From the NCBI RefSeq assembly GCF_002802865.1, contig NZ_PGLQ01000001.1:496001-560000 (forward strand): DNA of 64,000 nucleotides. The letters are read 5' to 3'. This document shows, piece after piece, positions 10,222-19,314 of the stretch. Under the pieces are notes generated by a model, which ran no database searches, was not told the origin of the DNA, and saw only the letters and a program-made list of their open reading frames with translations. This stretch comes from Bifidobacterium scaligerum (lineage in GTDB: Bacteria; Actinomycetota; Actinomycetes; Actinomycetales; Bifidobacteriaceae). A program made the translations under genes and the position numbers. Position 1 is the first letter of the stretch; each line of letters begins with the position of its first letter.

Positions 10222-10309
10222 GGTGAAACTCGTTTCATGATTGCCATGAACGGCATGCGAAAGCCAATCGAATTACGGCTGGTTATGGCATCGCAAATCG
10301 CGTTCATGG
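10216..10309 (-). promoter_or_regulatory. Alternative RNA pairings at the MFS start codon
   Basis: In the minus-strand transcript three segments share one pairing sequence: CCATGAACG (10309-10301), its complement CGTTCATGG (10252-10244), and CCATGAAC spanning the start codon itself (10223-10216). The middle segment can pair with either the upstream one, freeing the start, or the downstream one, hiding the ATG. This is the logic of translational attenuators of antibiotic-resistance genes. The pairings are directly visible; the function is inferred. Confidence 0.6.
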
Positions 10310-10342
10310 GATGCGTTCTGAAATCAGGCATAACAACAAATC

Positions 10343-10363
10343 GCGCGAGCCTTAATTAGCTCG
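10343..10363 (-). terminator. Attenuator-like hairpin upstream of the MFS gene
   Basis: On the transcript, arms GCGAGC and GCTCGC enclose an AT-rich 8-nt loop and are followed by a U-rich stretch (GCGATTTGTTGTT). It sits between the leader peptide stop (10406) and the MFS start (10221), where a premature terminator would act. The arms are only 6-7 bp, so strength is moderate. Confidence 0.5.
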
Positions 10364-10405
10364 CAGCGATAGAGGAAACGGCAGGAAAACGAACCGCCAA
10401 CCCGC

Positions 10406-10441
10406 TTAGTCGTATGCGAACGATTCCAGAACGTTGTACAT
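10406..10441 (-). CDS. Leader peptide MYNVLESFAYD upstream of MFS exporter
   Basis: An 11-codon ORF (MYNVLESFAYD, stop TAA) begins at 10441 with a strong ribosome site, AGGAGA, five bases upstream. It lies in the long leader of the MFS exporter and is followed by a terminator-like hairpin and start-codon-masking pairings. Short peptides in this position control Mef, Erm and ABC-F genes by drug-induced ribosome stalling. No homology is claimed; the peptide was found by reading the leader. Confidence 0.6.
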   Translation of the reverse strand: MYNVLESFAYD

Positions 10442-10620
10442 GCAAGTCTCCTATGACCGATGAAGTGCTACGAAAAATCCTCGATGATTGGTTCCGTAGC
10501 GATACTTATAGATTCCATGGTAATCGGTCGGGAATAGCAAAACGCCATCATTTGGAGTGCATCTGAGAATAGTGATTAGGAGCCAAACCGACCAAACACA
10601 ATGCGCGTACAGTGGCAATC

Positions 10621-11025
10621 ATGTTGGATCACATCACGTTACATGTACAGGATATTGAACGCAGCATCGCGTTCTATGAAAAGGCGCTCGCTCCACTGGG
10701 CTACGTCGCCAAGGCGCATCATGAGCCGACGATCGGCTTCGGAGTGGACGACGGTACACTCCACTCCGATTTCTACGTCTCGCCAGTGGATATTGGGCAG
10801 ACCACCTCGCCGGTCACTCATATCGCATTCCTCGCTCCTGATCATGAAGCCGTACATGCGTTCTATCAGGCCGCGCTCGCAGCCGGCGGCCGAGACAATG
10901 GAGCTCCTGGTCCACGGCCTTATCATCCTGACTACTATTCGGCGTTCGTACTGGATCCGGACGGCAATAACATTGAGGCCGTGGTCGACTGGTCCGGTTG
11001 GTTCAAGGACCGTCAAGAACACTGA
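10621..11025 (+). CDS. VOC (glyoxalase/bleomycin-resistance) family protein
   Basis: 134 residues. Starts MLDHITLHVQDIERSIAFYE, the usual first beta-alpha unit of the VOC fold, with the second half beginning VTHIAFLAPDHEAVHAFYQAAL. Metal-ligand candidates are His4, the His in THIAF and the Glu in NNIEAVVD. The substrate is unknown. A GTG at 10612 would add three residues; the ATG at 10621 fits the family better, although no clear ribosome site is seen. Confidence 0.85.
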   Translation: MLDHITLHVQDIERSIAFYEKALAPLGYVAKAHHEPTIGFGVDDGTLHSDFYVSPVDIGQTTSPVTHIAFLAPDHEAVHAFYQAALAAGGRDNGAPGPRPYHPDYYSAFVLDPDGNNIEAVVDWSGWFKDRQEH

Positions 11026-11113
11026 TGTGTCTCGCGAAAAGCAATACGAGGCAATTCATCAAGGAACAGCCACGATATGCCGTGACATGGGAGCATGGGG
11101 AAGCAGACGACAT

Positions 11114-11340
11114 ATGTACAACGGTGAGCGGTTTAGCCTCGCGATAGTGGATAACGATCAGCTAACGTTGAGGATGCTGCCGCTGATTCGGTGGGAACTT
11201 CCCAACGTGAACATGGCTTGGATGTGCCGGAACGGCTGGGACGCAGACGCGCAGTGCGTGATGGACAAGGCACGGGTGGATAACATCAGCGAGGTGGCGG
11301 TCGCGCTGGCCAACGGTCGCGCGACGCATGCCCGTTATGT
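11114..11340 (+). pseudogene. Response regulator receiver-domain remnant
   Basis: The translation FSLAIVDNDQLTLRMLP, then ELPNVNMAWMCRNGWDA, matches the start of NarL/LuxR-type receiver domains, with the acidic pair at VDND. The similarity stops after about 55 residues, before the phospho-acceptor Asp. No DNA-binding domain follows. It is the first of a series of decayed fragments. Confidence 0.55.
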
Positions 11341-11400
11341 GTTTGATTTGACCGCCAAACAGTCGCATGTGATGCGCGCGGCGGAGCGTTGGGTATTGGG

Positions 11401-11517
11401 TTGCCGGACGGTTGGGTGTCGGCCACCAAATACATCCTCGTCAACGACGAGGGCGACTCCGTGGGCATCTTCAACCTGCGTCATCAACTCACCGGCTTCC
11501 TTCGCAACGGACCGTGA
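11401..11517 (+). pseudogene. GNAT acetyltransferase fragment
   Basis: This frame reads LPDGWVSATKYILVNDEG then SVGIFNLRHQLTGFLRNG, the central beta-strand region of GNAT enzymes just before the acetyl-CoA loop. It ends at a TGA before the expected GHIGY/RRKGYA motif. There is no start codon and no C-terminus. Confidence 0.55.
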
Positions 11518-11590
11518 TCGGCTGGTCAGGCTGATTCTCAACGGCGTGAAGACCGCCGCCGCCTCGCTGCTGATCGACTATACCGAGTGA
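11515..11590 (+). pseudogene. ASCH-domain fragment
   Basis: DRLVRLILNGVKTAAASLL resembles the first helix and GxKT(A/V)T motif of ASCH domains, and then stops at 11588-11590. It abuts the GNAT fragment in another frame, so two unrelated gene pieces are joined here. Only 24 residues support the call. Confidence 0.4.
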
Positions 11591-11728
11591 GGCAATCACC
11601 TACCGCCGATAGTGAACGGTACGCAATGAAGACGATGCGCAACGACGAGGCGATTCTGGTAGGCGAGGGCACACCGCGATTACTGCGGGGCGCTCTTGCC
11701 TGATTGCCGCATACCGTCGACTATTCCT

Positions 11729-11932
11729 TTACAGTTCGGTCTGCTCCCACTGCGACGGCAGAGGAATATTCCTCGTCAGAGTGACACAGGCGAGCAGCAG
11801 GCCAACGCTCGCACAGATAACGACGAGCATCATGACCGCACAGAACCCAAGCTGAGGTGTCTGCAACAGCCATCCGACCAGTGCAGGCATCAGGGCTCCC
11901 GGAACACTGATGGAGGTTTCGAATACGCCTTA
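11729..11932 (-). pseudogene. C-terminal remnant of a second MFS exporter
   Basis: The minus strand reads VFETSISVPGALMPALVGWL and continues to SQWEQTEL and TAA. It is closely similar to the last 65 residues of the intact MFS gene at 8905 (VFETAIGIPGALTPALVGWL ... SQWEHAEL). The DNA is also clearly similar, so the two are paralogues. Everything upstream of this point is missing and replaced by a kinase fragment. Confidence 0.8.
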
Positions 11933-12225
11933 AGCGTATAGTCCATGCCGTCTGGTCCCGTCTCGAACGATCCGCCGGCATCCGTGACCATGCGCTTCAG
12001 TCTGTCCAATCCCATGCCGGTGCCGTTCTGGTTCCCATTCCGTGTTGCCAAATCGTTCTGCACGGAGCCGTCGTTCCTTGTCATCACGGCCAATGTCCCG
12101 TTGGTTGAGTGATCCCATGCAATGACGATGCGGTGCAGGTCACGGCCGTGACGGATGGCGTTGGTGACGACCTCGCAAGTCACGGCGAAGCACAGATCGG
12201 CTTAGAATGCGTCGTCGGGGCGACG
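11933..12225 (-). pseudogene. Histidine kinase ATPase-domain remnant
   Basis: The frame reads FAVTCEVVTNAIRHG (N box, ATP/Mg binding) and later GNQNGTGMGLDRLKRMV (G box), then ends TLKAYSKPP where the MFS remnant begins. An in-frame TAA just upstream (in DDAF*ADLCFAV) shows decay. This is the NarX/LiaS-like HATPase_c type usual for partners of NarL regulators. Confidence 0.7.
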
Positions 12226-12309
12226 CCCGGTTTCCACATGAGCGACGATAAAGCCCCGCTGCTGCGCATGATGCAGAAATTGAATTCCTCCTCTCGATGG
12301 TCATGGTTT

Positions 12310-12465
12310 CCACTATCAGACGGCTCGTTTGGCAAATCTCCAGAAAATCAAGACACCGATAATGACCTAGATCGAGGCGACAATCACCGAGACAAGCATG
12401 GAGCCCAGATCAGTGATGCCGGCGAGATCGCGGACGCCTGAGGCACCGGCAATCAGGGCAAGTGG
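12310..12465 (-). pseudogene. ABC exporter permease C-terminal remnant
   Basis: The minus strand gives LALIAGASGVRDLAGITDLG, a hydrophobic MLVSVIVASI, an in-frame TAG, and VIIGVLIFWRFAKRAV with a stop. That is the end of a multi-pass ABC-2 type permease interrupted by a stop. It lies next to the ABC ATPase remnant in the order normal for such exporters. Confidence 0.5.
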
Positions 12466-12489
12466 ATACATCCCGCGACGGCGGGCGCG

Positions 12490-13024
12490 GCGAGGCGTCC
12501 GGCACCGATGACGCCTACGACCGGCGCCATCTTCTCGATCTCCGAGAGAATATGCGAGCTGACGATCACCGTGATGCCCTGTTCACGACTCAGGCCCATG
12601 ATCATCTCACGTACCTCAGTCCCAGCCTCCGAGTCCAACCCGTTCGTCGGCTCATCCGACAGGAGCAGTTCGGGCTGCGGGATCAACGCCATCGCAATGC
12701 CGAGCCGTTGCTTCATGCCCAGCGCGTAATTCTTCGCCTTCTTGCCCTCATGACCGACCAGACCGACCTGCTTGAGAATATCTGGTGCAGTCGTACACGG
12801 CAGATTCAGGTAATCAGGCACTATACGGCAGTTGCCGATACCGCTAAGTCCCGGATAGAAGCTCGCCCCCCCGATTAAAAGAACCCACGCGCCCCCGGCT
12901 GCAACCGATGTCGACCACCCACCTTCTCACCCAGCATCCACATGTCACCGCTCGTCGCCGAGGTCAGACCCAACAGTAGTTTCATCGTCGTGGACTTGCC
13001 AGCTCCGTTCGGCCCCAACAGAGG
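12490..13024 (-). pseudogene. ABC exporter ATP-binding protein, broken
   Basis: Two pieces are visible. The N-terminal one has Walker A in [19 protein letters not shown] (about 12960-13024). The C-terminal one has the signature-like YALGMKQRLGIAMAL, Walker B ELLLSDEPTNGLD and the switch His in VSSHILSEIE (about 12500-12790). About 40 residues between them, including the Q loop region, are missing or out of frame. The start region is fused to unrelated sequence. Confidence 0.8.
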
Positions 13025-13208
13025 GCATCGCGCCCATGGCGGGCGCATGAACTCAAACAATGGTATGCAAGTGCGATTGTCGCAATCGCCACACCGTGCG
13101 CCTTGGCCATCGCGGCGAGGGACACCTGCCACAGCGAGCCCCTCGCCGGTCACCCCTATCGCATTTCTTGCCCCGACCGTTACGATTACCGGATGATATT
13201 CTGACGTC

Positions 13209-13904
13209 ATGTGCAGATGTTTTGCGGCCGACTTGGACTGGGATGCGATTGCGAATCAGTTCGACGTGGATGAAGATAGCGCGGATCCAGTCACACTTCC
13301 GCAGCCGTCGTACAACTTCCGACCCAAGCAGACCATCGGCATCCTGGCGCAGGGGAGGGACGGCCGGCGTCATTTGACCGGTGCGTACTGGTCATTGATT
13401 CCGTCGTGGAGTGACAGCAAGGATCTGCCATACCCCACGTATAACGCGCGTATCGAATCAGCGTGCGACAAACCTACGTTCGCCGGCGCAGCTCAATCCA
13501 TGCGCGCGATTATTCCCGTTTCTGGATACTTTGAATTCCATGGCCGCCGTCCGTACTACTTCCACTCGCCGAACGATGCGCCGCTGCTCTTGGCTGGCCT
13601 GTTCTCTTGGTGGCGAACGGGCCGTTCCCCATGGTTATTGACCGCGACAATACTTACTTGTCAGGCGGTGGATGGTCCGGCCACGGTTCACAATCGTATG
13701 CCTCTACTGGTGTCTCACAGCATGACCGATGTCTGGCTCGATCGTTCGGTTGATGGCGCGACTCTGATTGCAGACGCGCACAATGACGGTGTCAAGTTGT
13801 CCCGCGAGCTCGCCTTCCATGAAGTCGCCTCATTCGGACCGGCAGATGATGGCCGCACGCTGATCCGACAGTTACCTCACCTTCAACAAGTACTTCCATT
13901 CTGA
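13209..13904 (+). CDS. SRAP-domain protein (YedK/HMCES family)
   Basis: 231 residues. It begins MCRCF, so Cys2 becomes the N-terminal catalytic Cys after Met removal, forming a thiazolidine crosslink with abasic sites in ssDNA. Other family motifs are [19 protein letters not shown] with the catalytic Glu, and HNRMP with the catalytic His. It protects abasic sites during replication. It stands alone between the decayed cluster and endonuclease IV, another abasic-site enzyme. Confidence 0.9.
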   Translation: MCRCFAADLDWDAIANQFDVDEDSADPVTLPQPSYNFRPKQTIGILAQGRDGRRHLTGAYWSLIPSWSDSKDLPYPTYNARIESACDKPTFAGAAQSMRAIIPVSGYFEFHGRRPYYFHSPNDAPLLLAGLFSWWRTGRSPWLLTATILTCQAVDGPATVHNRMPLLVSHSMTDVWLDRSVDGATLIADAHNDGVKLSRELAFHEVASFGPADDGRTLIRQLPHLQQVLPF

Positions 13905-13953
13905 TATGCCAATCATTACGTGCATATTCGGTTGTATAGAGCCAAAGAAACAA

Positions 13954-14124
13954 TCACTGCCGGTTACGTTGGTTGTACTGATGCCGTTCCCAGAGCAAGT
14001 CAGCTACATCCAGAAGAATCGCGATCACAGCCAAAGCAACAAGAAGCAAGCTTTTGCCTACAGAAGCGATAAGAAGAAGAGCGCAACAAACCAAACGCGC
14101 AACTCGCCACCAATTTATAGACAT
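13954..14124 (-). CDS. Small membrane protein (56 aa), hypothetical
   Basis: The minus strand encodes MSINWWRVARLVCCALLLIA followed by further hydrophobic residues (about 40 in one or two membrane helices) and a charged tail WERHQYNQRNRQ. The positive-charge and hydrophobic pattern is protein-like, whereas the plus-strand ORF over the same DNA is not. The ribosome site is weak. The gene would run opposite to both neighbours. The function is unknown. Confidence 0.4.
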   Translation of the reverse strand: MSINWWRVARLVCCALLLIASVGKSLLLVALAVIAILLDVADLLWERHQYNQRNRQ

Positions 14125-14232
14125 AGCCCTATACTACAGCTTTCCCGGTCATCCAGAACGGATTCAAATTCCGGTAATGTACGGTTACCGTAGATATCGA
14201 TAACCGAATAAATGGACGAAAGGCGGAACGAG

Positions 14233-15084
14233 ATGACAAGGCTACTCATCGGATCTCATTTATCGACATCCGGCGGATGGAAATCGCTGTTGAAACGATC
14301 ACACGATGAAGACGGTTCCGCATTCGCATTCTTTCCTCGTTCTCCGTATGGTAAACGTTCAAAAGCCCTGGAACCATCTGAGGCAGCGGAGTTCGGCACG
14401 CAGCTCAAGGCCGAGGGATACGGGCCGTTGGTAGTCCATGCGCCATATGTATACAACCTCGCAAGCAAGGACGAGGCCAAACGCCAGTTCGCTATAGAGG
14501 CGTTGGCTGAGGATATAGAACTGCTGGCACCGATTCGTGAAGCAGGACAGGAAACCTACATCAATATTCATCCAGGAGCGCACGTAGGACAAGGCTCCGA
14601 AACCGGATGCCGGTTGATCAGTGAGGGGCTGAATCAGGTGCTGGAGCGCGCGCATGGCATCCCCGTATTGCTGGAGACTATGGCCGGCAAAGGCACCGAG
14701 TGCGGACGCAGTTTCGAAGAGCTTGCCATGATCATGAATGATGTTGACAATACCGCAAACGTTGGTGTTACGTTCGATACTTGCCATGTGTTGGATGCTG
14801 GATACGATATCGTGAACGATTATGACGGAGTAATGCGTCAGCTGGATGAGATTATTGGTTTAAACAATGTCAAAGCCATCCATGTCAACGATTCTCAATT
14901 CGGACTTGGATCGCACAAGGACCGTCACGCCAATATCGGTGAGGGACACCTTGGCATCCCATTCTTTACTCGACTGGTCAACGACCCATATATGGCGCAA
15001 TTGCCGATGATTCTGGAGACCAAGGAACAGACACCTGATACTCATCGTAATGAAATCACGTTGCTGCGATCGCTGGTGGCATAG
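14233..15084 (+). CDS. nfo: Endonuclease IV (AP endonuclease)
   Basis: 283 residues from the ATG at 14233, chosen because AAAGG precedes it and MTRLLIGSHLSTSGG is the normal family start; an upstream ATG (14212) has no ribosome site. TIM-barrel metal ligands are visible: VVHAPY, NIHPGAH, LLETMAGKGTE, FDTCHVLDAGYD, HVNDSQ...SHKDRHANIGEG. It cleaves abasic sites in base excision repair. Confidence 0.94.
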   Translation: MTRLLIGSHLSTSGGWKSLLKRSHDEDGSAFAFFPRSPYGKRSKALEPSEAAEFGTQLKAEGYGPLVVHAPYVYNLASKDEAKRQFAIEALAEDIELLAPIREAGQETYINIHPGAHVGQGSETGCRLISEGLNQVLERAHGIPVLLETMAGKGTECGRSFEELAMIMNDVDNTANVGVTFDTCHVLDAGYDIVNDYDGVMRQLDEIIGLNNVKAIHVNDSQFGLGSHKDRHANIGEGHLGIPFFTRLVNDPYMAQLPMILETKEQTPDTHRNEITLLRSLVA

Positions 15085-15246
15085 GCCGAAGAATATTTCG
15101 CTTCGGACGAGGCCCCATCACCTGCCAGAACCAGTATCTGCATTCGGACCATTACGAGCGATAGCCCAAAATGTAGGACAGGGCAAACTGGCCGGGCAGA
15201 CCATGGCTAGAGTGTCGCATGATCGATCACCAACAAAGGGAGGATC

Positions 15247-17334
15247 ATGTCGGTTTTGGACGAACTGGTAGCGGGCGCGCTGGAAGATCAGCAGACCCGC
15301 GAGCGTACCGTGTCACTGGAGGAAGTGAAAAAGGCCGCGCTGGCGGCCTCGGCTCCCATAGATGCGACGCGATGGCTTAAGCGCACGGATGGCATTCCGG
15401 TGATTGCCGAGATCAAGCGCGCCTCCCCGTCCAAGGGCCATCTGTCCGATATCCCGGATCCTGCCGGTTTGGCCCGCGAATATGAGAAGGGCGGCGCAAG
15501 TGCTATCTCTGTGCTGACTGAAGGCCGCCGTTTTCTCGGCTCACTTGACGATTTGGACAAGGTACGCGCCGCCGTGCATATCCCGGTATTGCGCAAGGAC
15601 TTCATCGTCACCGATTATCAGATCTACGAGGCTCGTGCACACGGCGCTGATCTGGTGCTGCTTATTGTGGCAGCGCTCGATGATACCAAGCTCAAACATC
15701 TACTTGATCTTGCGCATGAACTGGGTATGACCGTACTCGTGGAGACCCATACCCGTGAGGAAATCGAACGTGCGCGCAAGGCCGGTGCCCGCGTGATCGG
15801 TATCAATGCACGCAACCTGAAGAACCTGCGTGTGGATGTCAACAAGTACAACGAATTGGCTGCGGACCTACCCGAAGACGTTATCAAAGTGGCGGAATCC
15901 GGCGTGTTCGGCGCAGTTGAAGTTGAAGATTACGCCCGCGCGGGAGCGGACGCGGTATTGGTCGGCGAAGGCGTGGCCACCGCCGACGATCACGAACTTG
16001 CAGTAGAACGACTAGTAAAGGCAGGAGCACAAGTGAAAGCATCCGAGACCACCCCGTTAAGCGAACATCAGGGACCGTACTGGGGACAGTTCGGCGGCCG
16101 CTACGTGACGGAAGCCCTGATTACCGCGCTTGACGAGCTTGAGCGAGTCTACAATGAAGCCAAGGCCGATCCGGAGTTCCATAAGGAATTCATGACCTTG
16201 CAGCAGCGCTATGTGGGCCGTCCGAGCCCACTGACCGAGGCACCGCGCTTCGCCAAGCTCGTCAAGGATAAGACCGGTCTCGATGCGCGCATCTTCCTGA
16301 AGCGCGAGGATCTGAACCATACGGGTGCCCATAAGATCAACAATGCGCTTGGCCAGGCACTGCTCGTCAAGCGCATGGGAAAGACCCGCGTCATCGCCGA
16401 GACCGGCGCTGGCCAGCACGGTGTGGCTACTGCCACCGTATGTGCCATGCTCGGCCTCAAGTGCCGTATCTACATGGGACAAATCGATGCCCGTCGCCAA
16501 GCTCTGAACGTAGCTCGCATGCGTATGCTCGGTGCCGAGGTGGTCGAGGTTACGCTTGGAGACCGCATTCTCAAGGACGCCATCAACGAAGCCCTGCGAG
16601 ACTGGGTGACCAACGTCAAAGATACGCATTATCTGCTCGGCACGGTGGCCGGACCGCACCCGTTCCCGGCTATGGTACGCGATTTCCAGAAGATCATTGG
16701 TGAGGAAGCCAAGGAACAGCTCAAGGACTGGTATGGCATTGACCATCCAGACGCGATTTGCGCCTGCGTGGGCGGCGGCTCCAACGCCATTGGCGTGATG
16801 AACGCGTTCCTCGATGACGACCGAGTGAATCTGTATGGTTACGAGGCCGGCGGCAACGGCCCTGAATCCGGCAGGCACGCCATCCGCTTTGCCCCCGGCA
16901 CCGGTCAGCTCGGTATGTTCCAAGGGGCCAAGAGCTACCTGCTGGAGACCGATGAAGGCCAGACCCTCGACACCTACTCCATCTCCGCCGGCCTCGATTA
17001 CGCATCCGTTGGCCCTGAGCACGCATGGCTCAAAGACATTGGCCGCGTGAATTATTCCTGGGCCACCGATGAGGAGGCCATGAACGCCTTCCGCGACCTG
17101 AGCCAGACCGAGGGCATCATTCCCGCCATCGAAAGTTCTCATGCCGTCGCTGGCGCGTACAAAGCTGCCGCCGACCTCAAAGCCAAGGGTTATGACAAGG
17201 CCGTGATGATCATCAACATTTCTGGTCGTGGTGACAAGGACATGGCCACCGCGGGCAAGTGGTTCGGTTACCTGACCGACGATCAGGCCAAGGCCTTGGA
17301 CGTCACCGGTGCACACGGCAACACCGTGGCATGA
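15247..17334 (+). CDS. trpCB: Fused indole-3-glycerol phosphate synthase / tryptophan synthase beta (TrpC-TrpB)
   Basis: 695 residues in one frame. Residues ~1-265 are Trp[45 protein letters not shown]. Residues ~275-690 are Trp[20 protein letters not shown] lysine K363 in [31 protein letters not shown]. The linker ([19 protein letters not shown]) is short. The fusion gives two consecutive steps of tryptophan synthesis in one chain, and trpA follows 29 nt later. Confidence 0.96.
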   Translation: MSVLDELVAGALEDQQTRERTVSLEEVKKAALAASAPIDATRWLKRTDGIPVIAEIKRASPSKGHLSDIPDPAGLAREYEKGGASAISVLTEGRRFLGSLDDLDKVRAAVHIPVLRKDFIVTDYQIYEARAHGADLVLLIVAALDDTKLKHLLDLAHELGMTVLVETHTREEIERARKAGARVIGINARNLKNLRVDVNKYNELAADLPEDVIKVAESGVFGAVEVEDYARAGADAVLVGEGVATADDHELAVERLVKAGAQVKASETTPLSEHQGPYWGQFGGRYVTEALITALDELERVYNEAKADPEFHKEFMTLQQRYVGRPSPLTEAPRFAKLVKDKTGLDARIFLKREDLNHTGAHKINNALGQALLVKRMGKTRVIAETGAGQHGVATATVCAMLGLKCRIYMGQIDARRQALNVARMRMLGAEVVEVTLGDRILKDAINEALRDWVTNVKDTHYLLGTVAGPHPFPAMVRDFQKIIGEEAKEQLKDWYGIDHPDAICACVGGGSNAIGVMNAFLDDDRVNLYGYEAGGNGPESGRHAIRFAPGTGQLGMFQGAKSYLLETDEGQTLDTYSISAGLDYASVGPEHAWLKDIGRVNYSWATDEEAMNAFRDLSQTEGIIPAIESSHAVAGAYKAAADLKAKGYDKAVMIINISGRGDKDMATAGKWFGYLTDDQAKALDVTGAHGNTVA

Positions 17335-17363
17335 TCCAAAGAATGCGTTAGGAGAAATACATT

Positions 17364-18233
17364 ATGACCAACACAGCAACCACGCCATCAGGTCAGCCGT
17401 TAGGCATCAGTCACAAGCTCAGTCAGACCGAGGCGATGTTCACCAAGTTCAAGGCTCAAAACAAGCCGGCATTTATCGGCTATCTGCCATACGGTTTCCC
17501 GAATCCCGAGGTAAGTCTTGATGCATTGCGGACCATGGTCGAGCATGGTGTCGATGCCGTCGAAATCGGATTGCCCTACTCCGACCCGGTGATGGACGGT
17601 CCGGTGATTCAAGCAGCGTCTTCCATCGCTCTTAAGAACGGCGAGACCATCAAGCGTGTGTTTGAAGCTGTCGAGACTGTGGCCAACGCTGGTGGCGTAC
17701 CGCTGATCATGAGTTACTGGAATCTCATCTATCATTACGGCGTTGAACGCTTCGCTACCGATTTCGAAAATGCCGGAGGCGCAGGCCTTATCACTCCGGA
17801 CCTCATTCCGGATGAAGCCGGTGAATGGATTGAAGCGTCCGACCGGCACGGGTTGGATCGCATTTTCTTGGTCTCGCCGGATTCCGCTGACGAACGCCTT
17901 GAAACCGTGGCACGTAATGCGCGCGGCTTCGTCTACGCGGCCGCTCGCATGGGTGTGACCGGTGAGCGTTCAACCATTGATGCATCCCCGGAGATGCTTG
18001 TGGAACGCACTAGGAAGGCCGGTGCCAAGAATGTATGTGTCGGCATCGGTGTATCCACCGCGGAACAAGGCGCTCAAGTCGGTTCCTATGCGGACGGCGT
18101 GATCGTAGGCTCCGCGCTCGTGCACACTTTGCTTGCAGACGATAATAAGACCGCTCGTGACACCACTGAAGGCCTCAGGCTTTTGGCTGCCAAGGCCGAG
18201 GAACTTGCGGAGGGCATCCATAACGCCCGTTGA
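17364..18233 (+). CDS. trpA: Tryptophan synthase alpha chain
   Basis: 289 residues. TIM-barrel motifs PAFIGYLPYGFPNPE, VEIGLPYSDPVMDGPVIQ (catalytic Glu and Asp region), and a C-terminal VGIGVSTAEQ with VIVGSALV. It releases indole to the beta active site. A GGAGAA ribosome site lies upstream. It follows the trpCB fusion in the same operon. Confidence 0.95.
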   Translation: MTNTATTPSGQPLGISHKLSQTEAMFTKFKAQNKPAFIGYLPYGFPNPEVSLDALRTMVEHGVDAVEIGLPYSDPVMDGPVIQAASSIALKNGETIKRVFEAVETVANAGGVPLIMSYWNLIYHYGVERFATDFENAGGAGLITPDLIPDEAGEWIEASDRHGLDRIFLVSPDSADERLETVARNARGFVYAAARMGVTGERSTIDASPEMLVERTRKAGAKNVCVGIGVSTAEQGAQVGSYADGVIVGSALVHTLLADDNKTARDTTEGLRLLAAKAEELAEGIHNAR

Positions 18234-18318
18234 CGGTGCGCCTGCTCCCGTTTCGTGCATGACGCGGTAGGGTAGTGGCGTACATCAACGAGCATGACCA
18301 CCAGCAATACGAGGCAAT

Positions 18319-19251
18319 ATGAATCTGGCTTATATTCCTTCGCCGACCTTCTCCAAATTCCAGGTCGGTCCACTCACCATCCACATGTATGCCATCTGCA
18401 TCTTGATTGGCATATGCGTGGCCGTGTGGATTCTCACGACACGGTGGAAACGGTACGGCGGTAATTTCGACCAGATTCTTGACACTACGCTGGTAACCGT
18501 GCCATGCGCACTGGTCGGCGCGCGTCTTTACCACTGCATCACCACGCCGAGCGCCTACTTCCCGCCTACCGGTGAACTGGTGAACATCCTCAAGGTGTGG
18601 GAAGGCGGCATGGCCATCTTCGGGGGCATTTCCGTAGGTGCGCTGACCGCCTTCCTATGGTGCCGGCATAGGCATTACCCGTTTGGTATCTTCGCCGATT
18701 CCATCGCTCCCGCGCTGCTGGTCGCTCAGGCTATCGGGCGCCTTGGCAACTGGTTCAATCAAGAGCTTTACGGATGGCCCACCAACCTGCCGTGGGGGCT
18801 GAAGCTCAACGATGCGGATGCTATCGGCAAATCCGAGATCTGCTACAACGGCTCCCAATGCCCTGACTACACCACCACTTTGTTCCATCCCACTTTCCTG
18901 TACGAGATGATCTGGAACCTCATCGGTGCCGCATTGATCGTCTTTCTTGGGCGTAAGCTGGCCAACCGTCTTCAGGCCGGACAACAATTTGCCATGTACA
19001 TGATGTGGTACGGACTAGGTCGTACTTGGATCGAGAACGTGCGCATCAACTACTCCACGGTGATTCTGGGTCTGCGAACCAACGTTTGGACAGCCATCAT
19101 CGTGTTTGTTGCCGGTTGCATCCTCTTCGTGGTGCTCTACCAGTATGGACCGGATGTAGAAGCCCAGGCACGCAGACTGCAGGAGGTCACCGCGGACGAA
19201 CTCGAACGCCAACGCATCGAAGAAGAAAAGAACAAGCAAAAGAACCGTTAA
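18319..19251 (+). CDS. lgt: Prolipoprotein diacylglyceryl transferase
   Basis: 310 residues, multi-pass membrane protein. The Lgt signature is seen as AIGRLGNWFNQELYGWPT, with WEGGMAIFGG before it and YGLGRTWIENVR near the end. It transfers diacylglycerol from phosphatidylglycerol to the lipobox Cys. The C-terminus after the last helix is a charged tail rich in Glu, Lys and Arg. It lies between trpA and rpe on the same strand. Confidence 0.94.
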   Translation: MNLAYIPSPTFSKFQVGPLTIHMYAICILIGICVAVWILTTRWKRYGGNFDQILDTTLVTVPCALVGARLYHCITTPSAYFPPTGELVNILKVWEGGMAIFGGISVGALTAFLWCRHRHYPFGIFADSIAPALLVAQAIGRLGNWFNQELYGWPTNLPWGLKLNDADAIGKSEICYNGSQCPDYTTTLFHPTFLYEMIWNLIGAALIVFLGRKLANRLQAGQQFAMYMMWYGLGRTWIENVRINYSTVILGLRTNVWTAIIVFVAGCILFVVLYQYGPDVEAQARRLQEVTADELERQRIEEEKNKQKNR

Positions 19252-19314
19252 CAATAATGCACAAAGCGGGCGGCACACAGTGCAAGTCCGATTTGAAAGA
19301 TAAGGTAGTAAACC

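Noticed and set aside
10601..11590. Long plus-strand ORF of 329 residues across the VOC gene
   Set aside because: Its first part is an out-of-frame shadow of the VOC gene; only the section from 11114 is meaningful, and that is made of gene fragments.
13906..14193. Plus-strand ORF of 95 residues after the SRAP gene
   Set aside because: Low-complexity Ser/Asn/Lys-rich translation without a ribosome site; the minus-strand membrane ORF is more credible.
16057..17316. 419-residue minus-strand ORF opposite trpB
   Set aside because: A mirror frame of a highly conserved, codon-biased gene; no protein-like features of its own.
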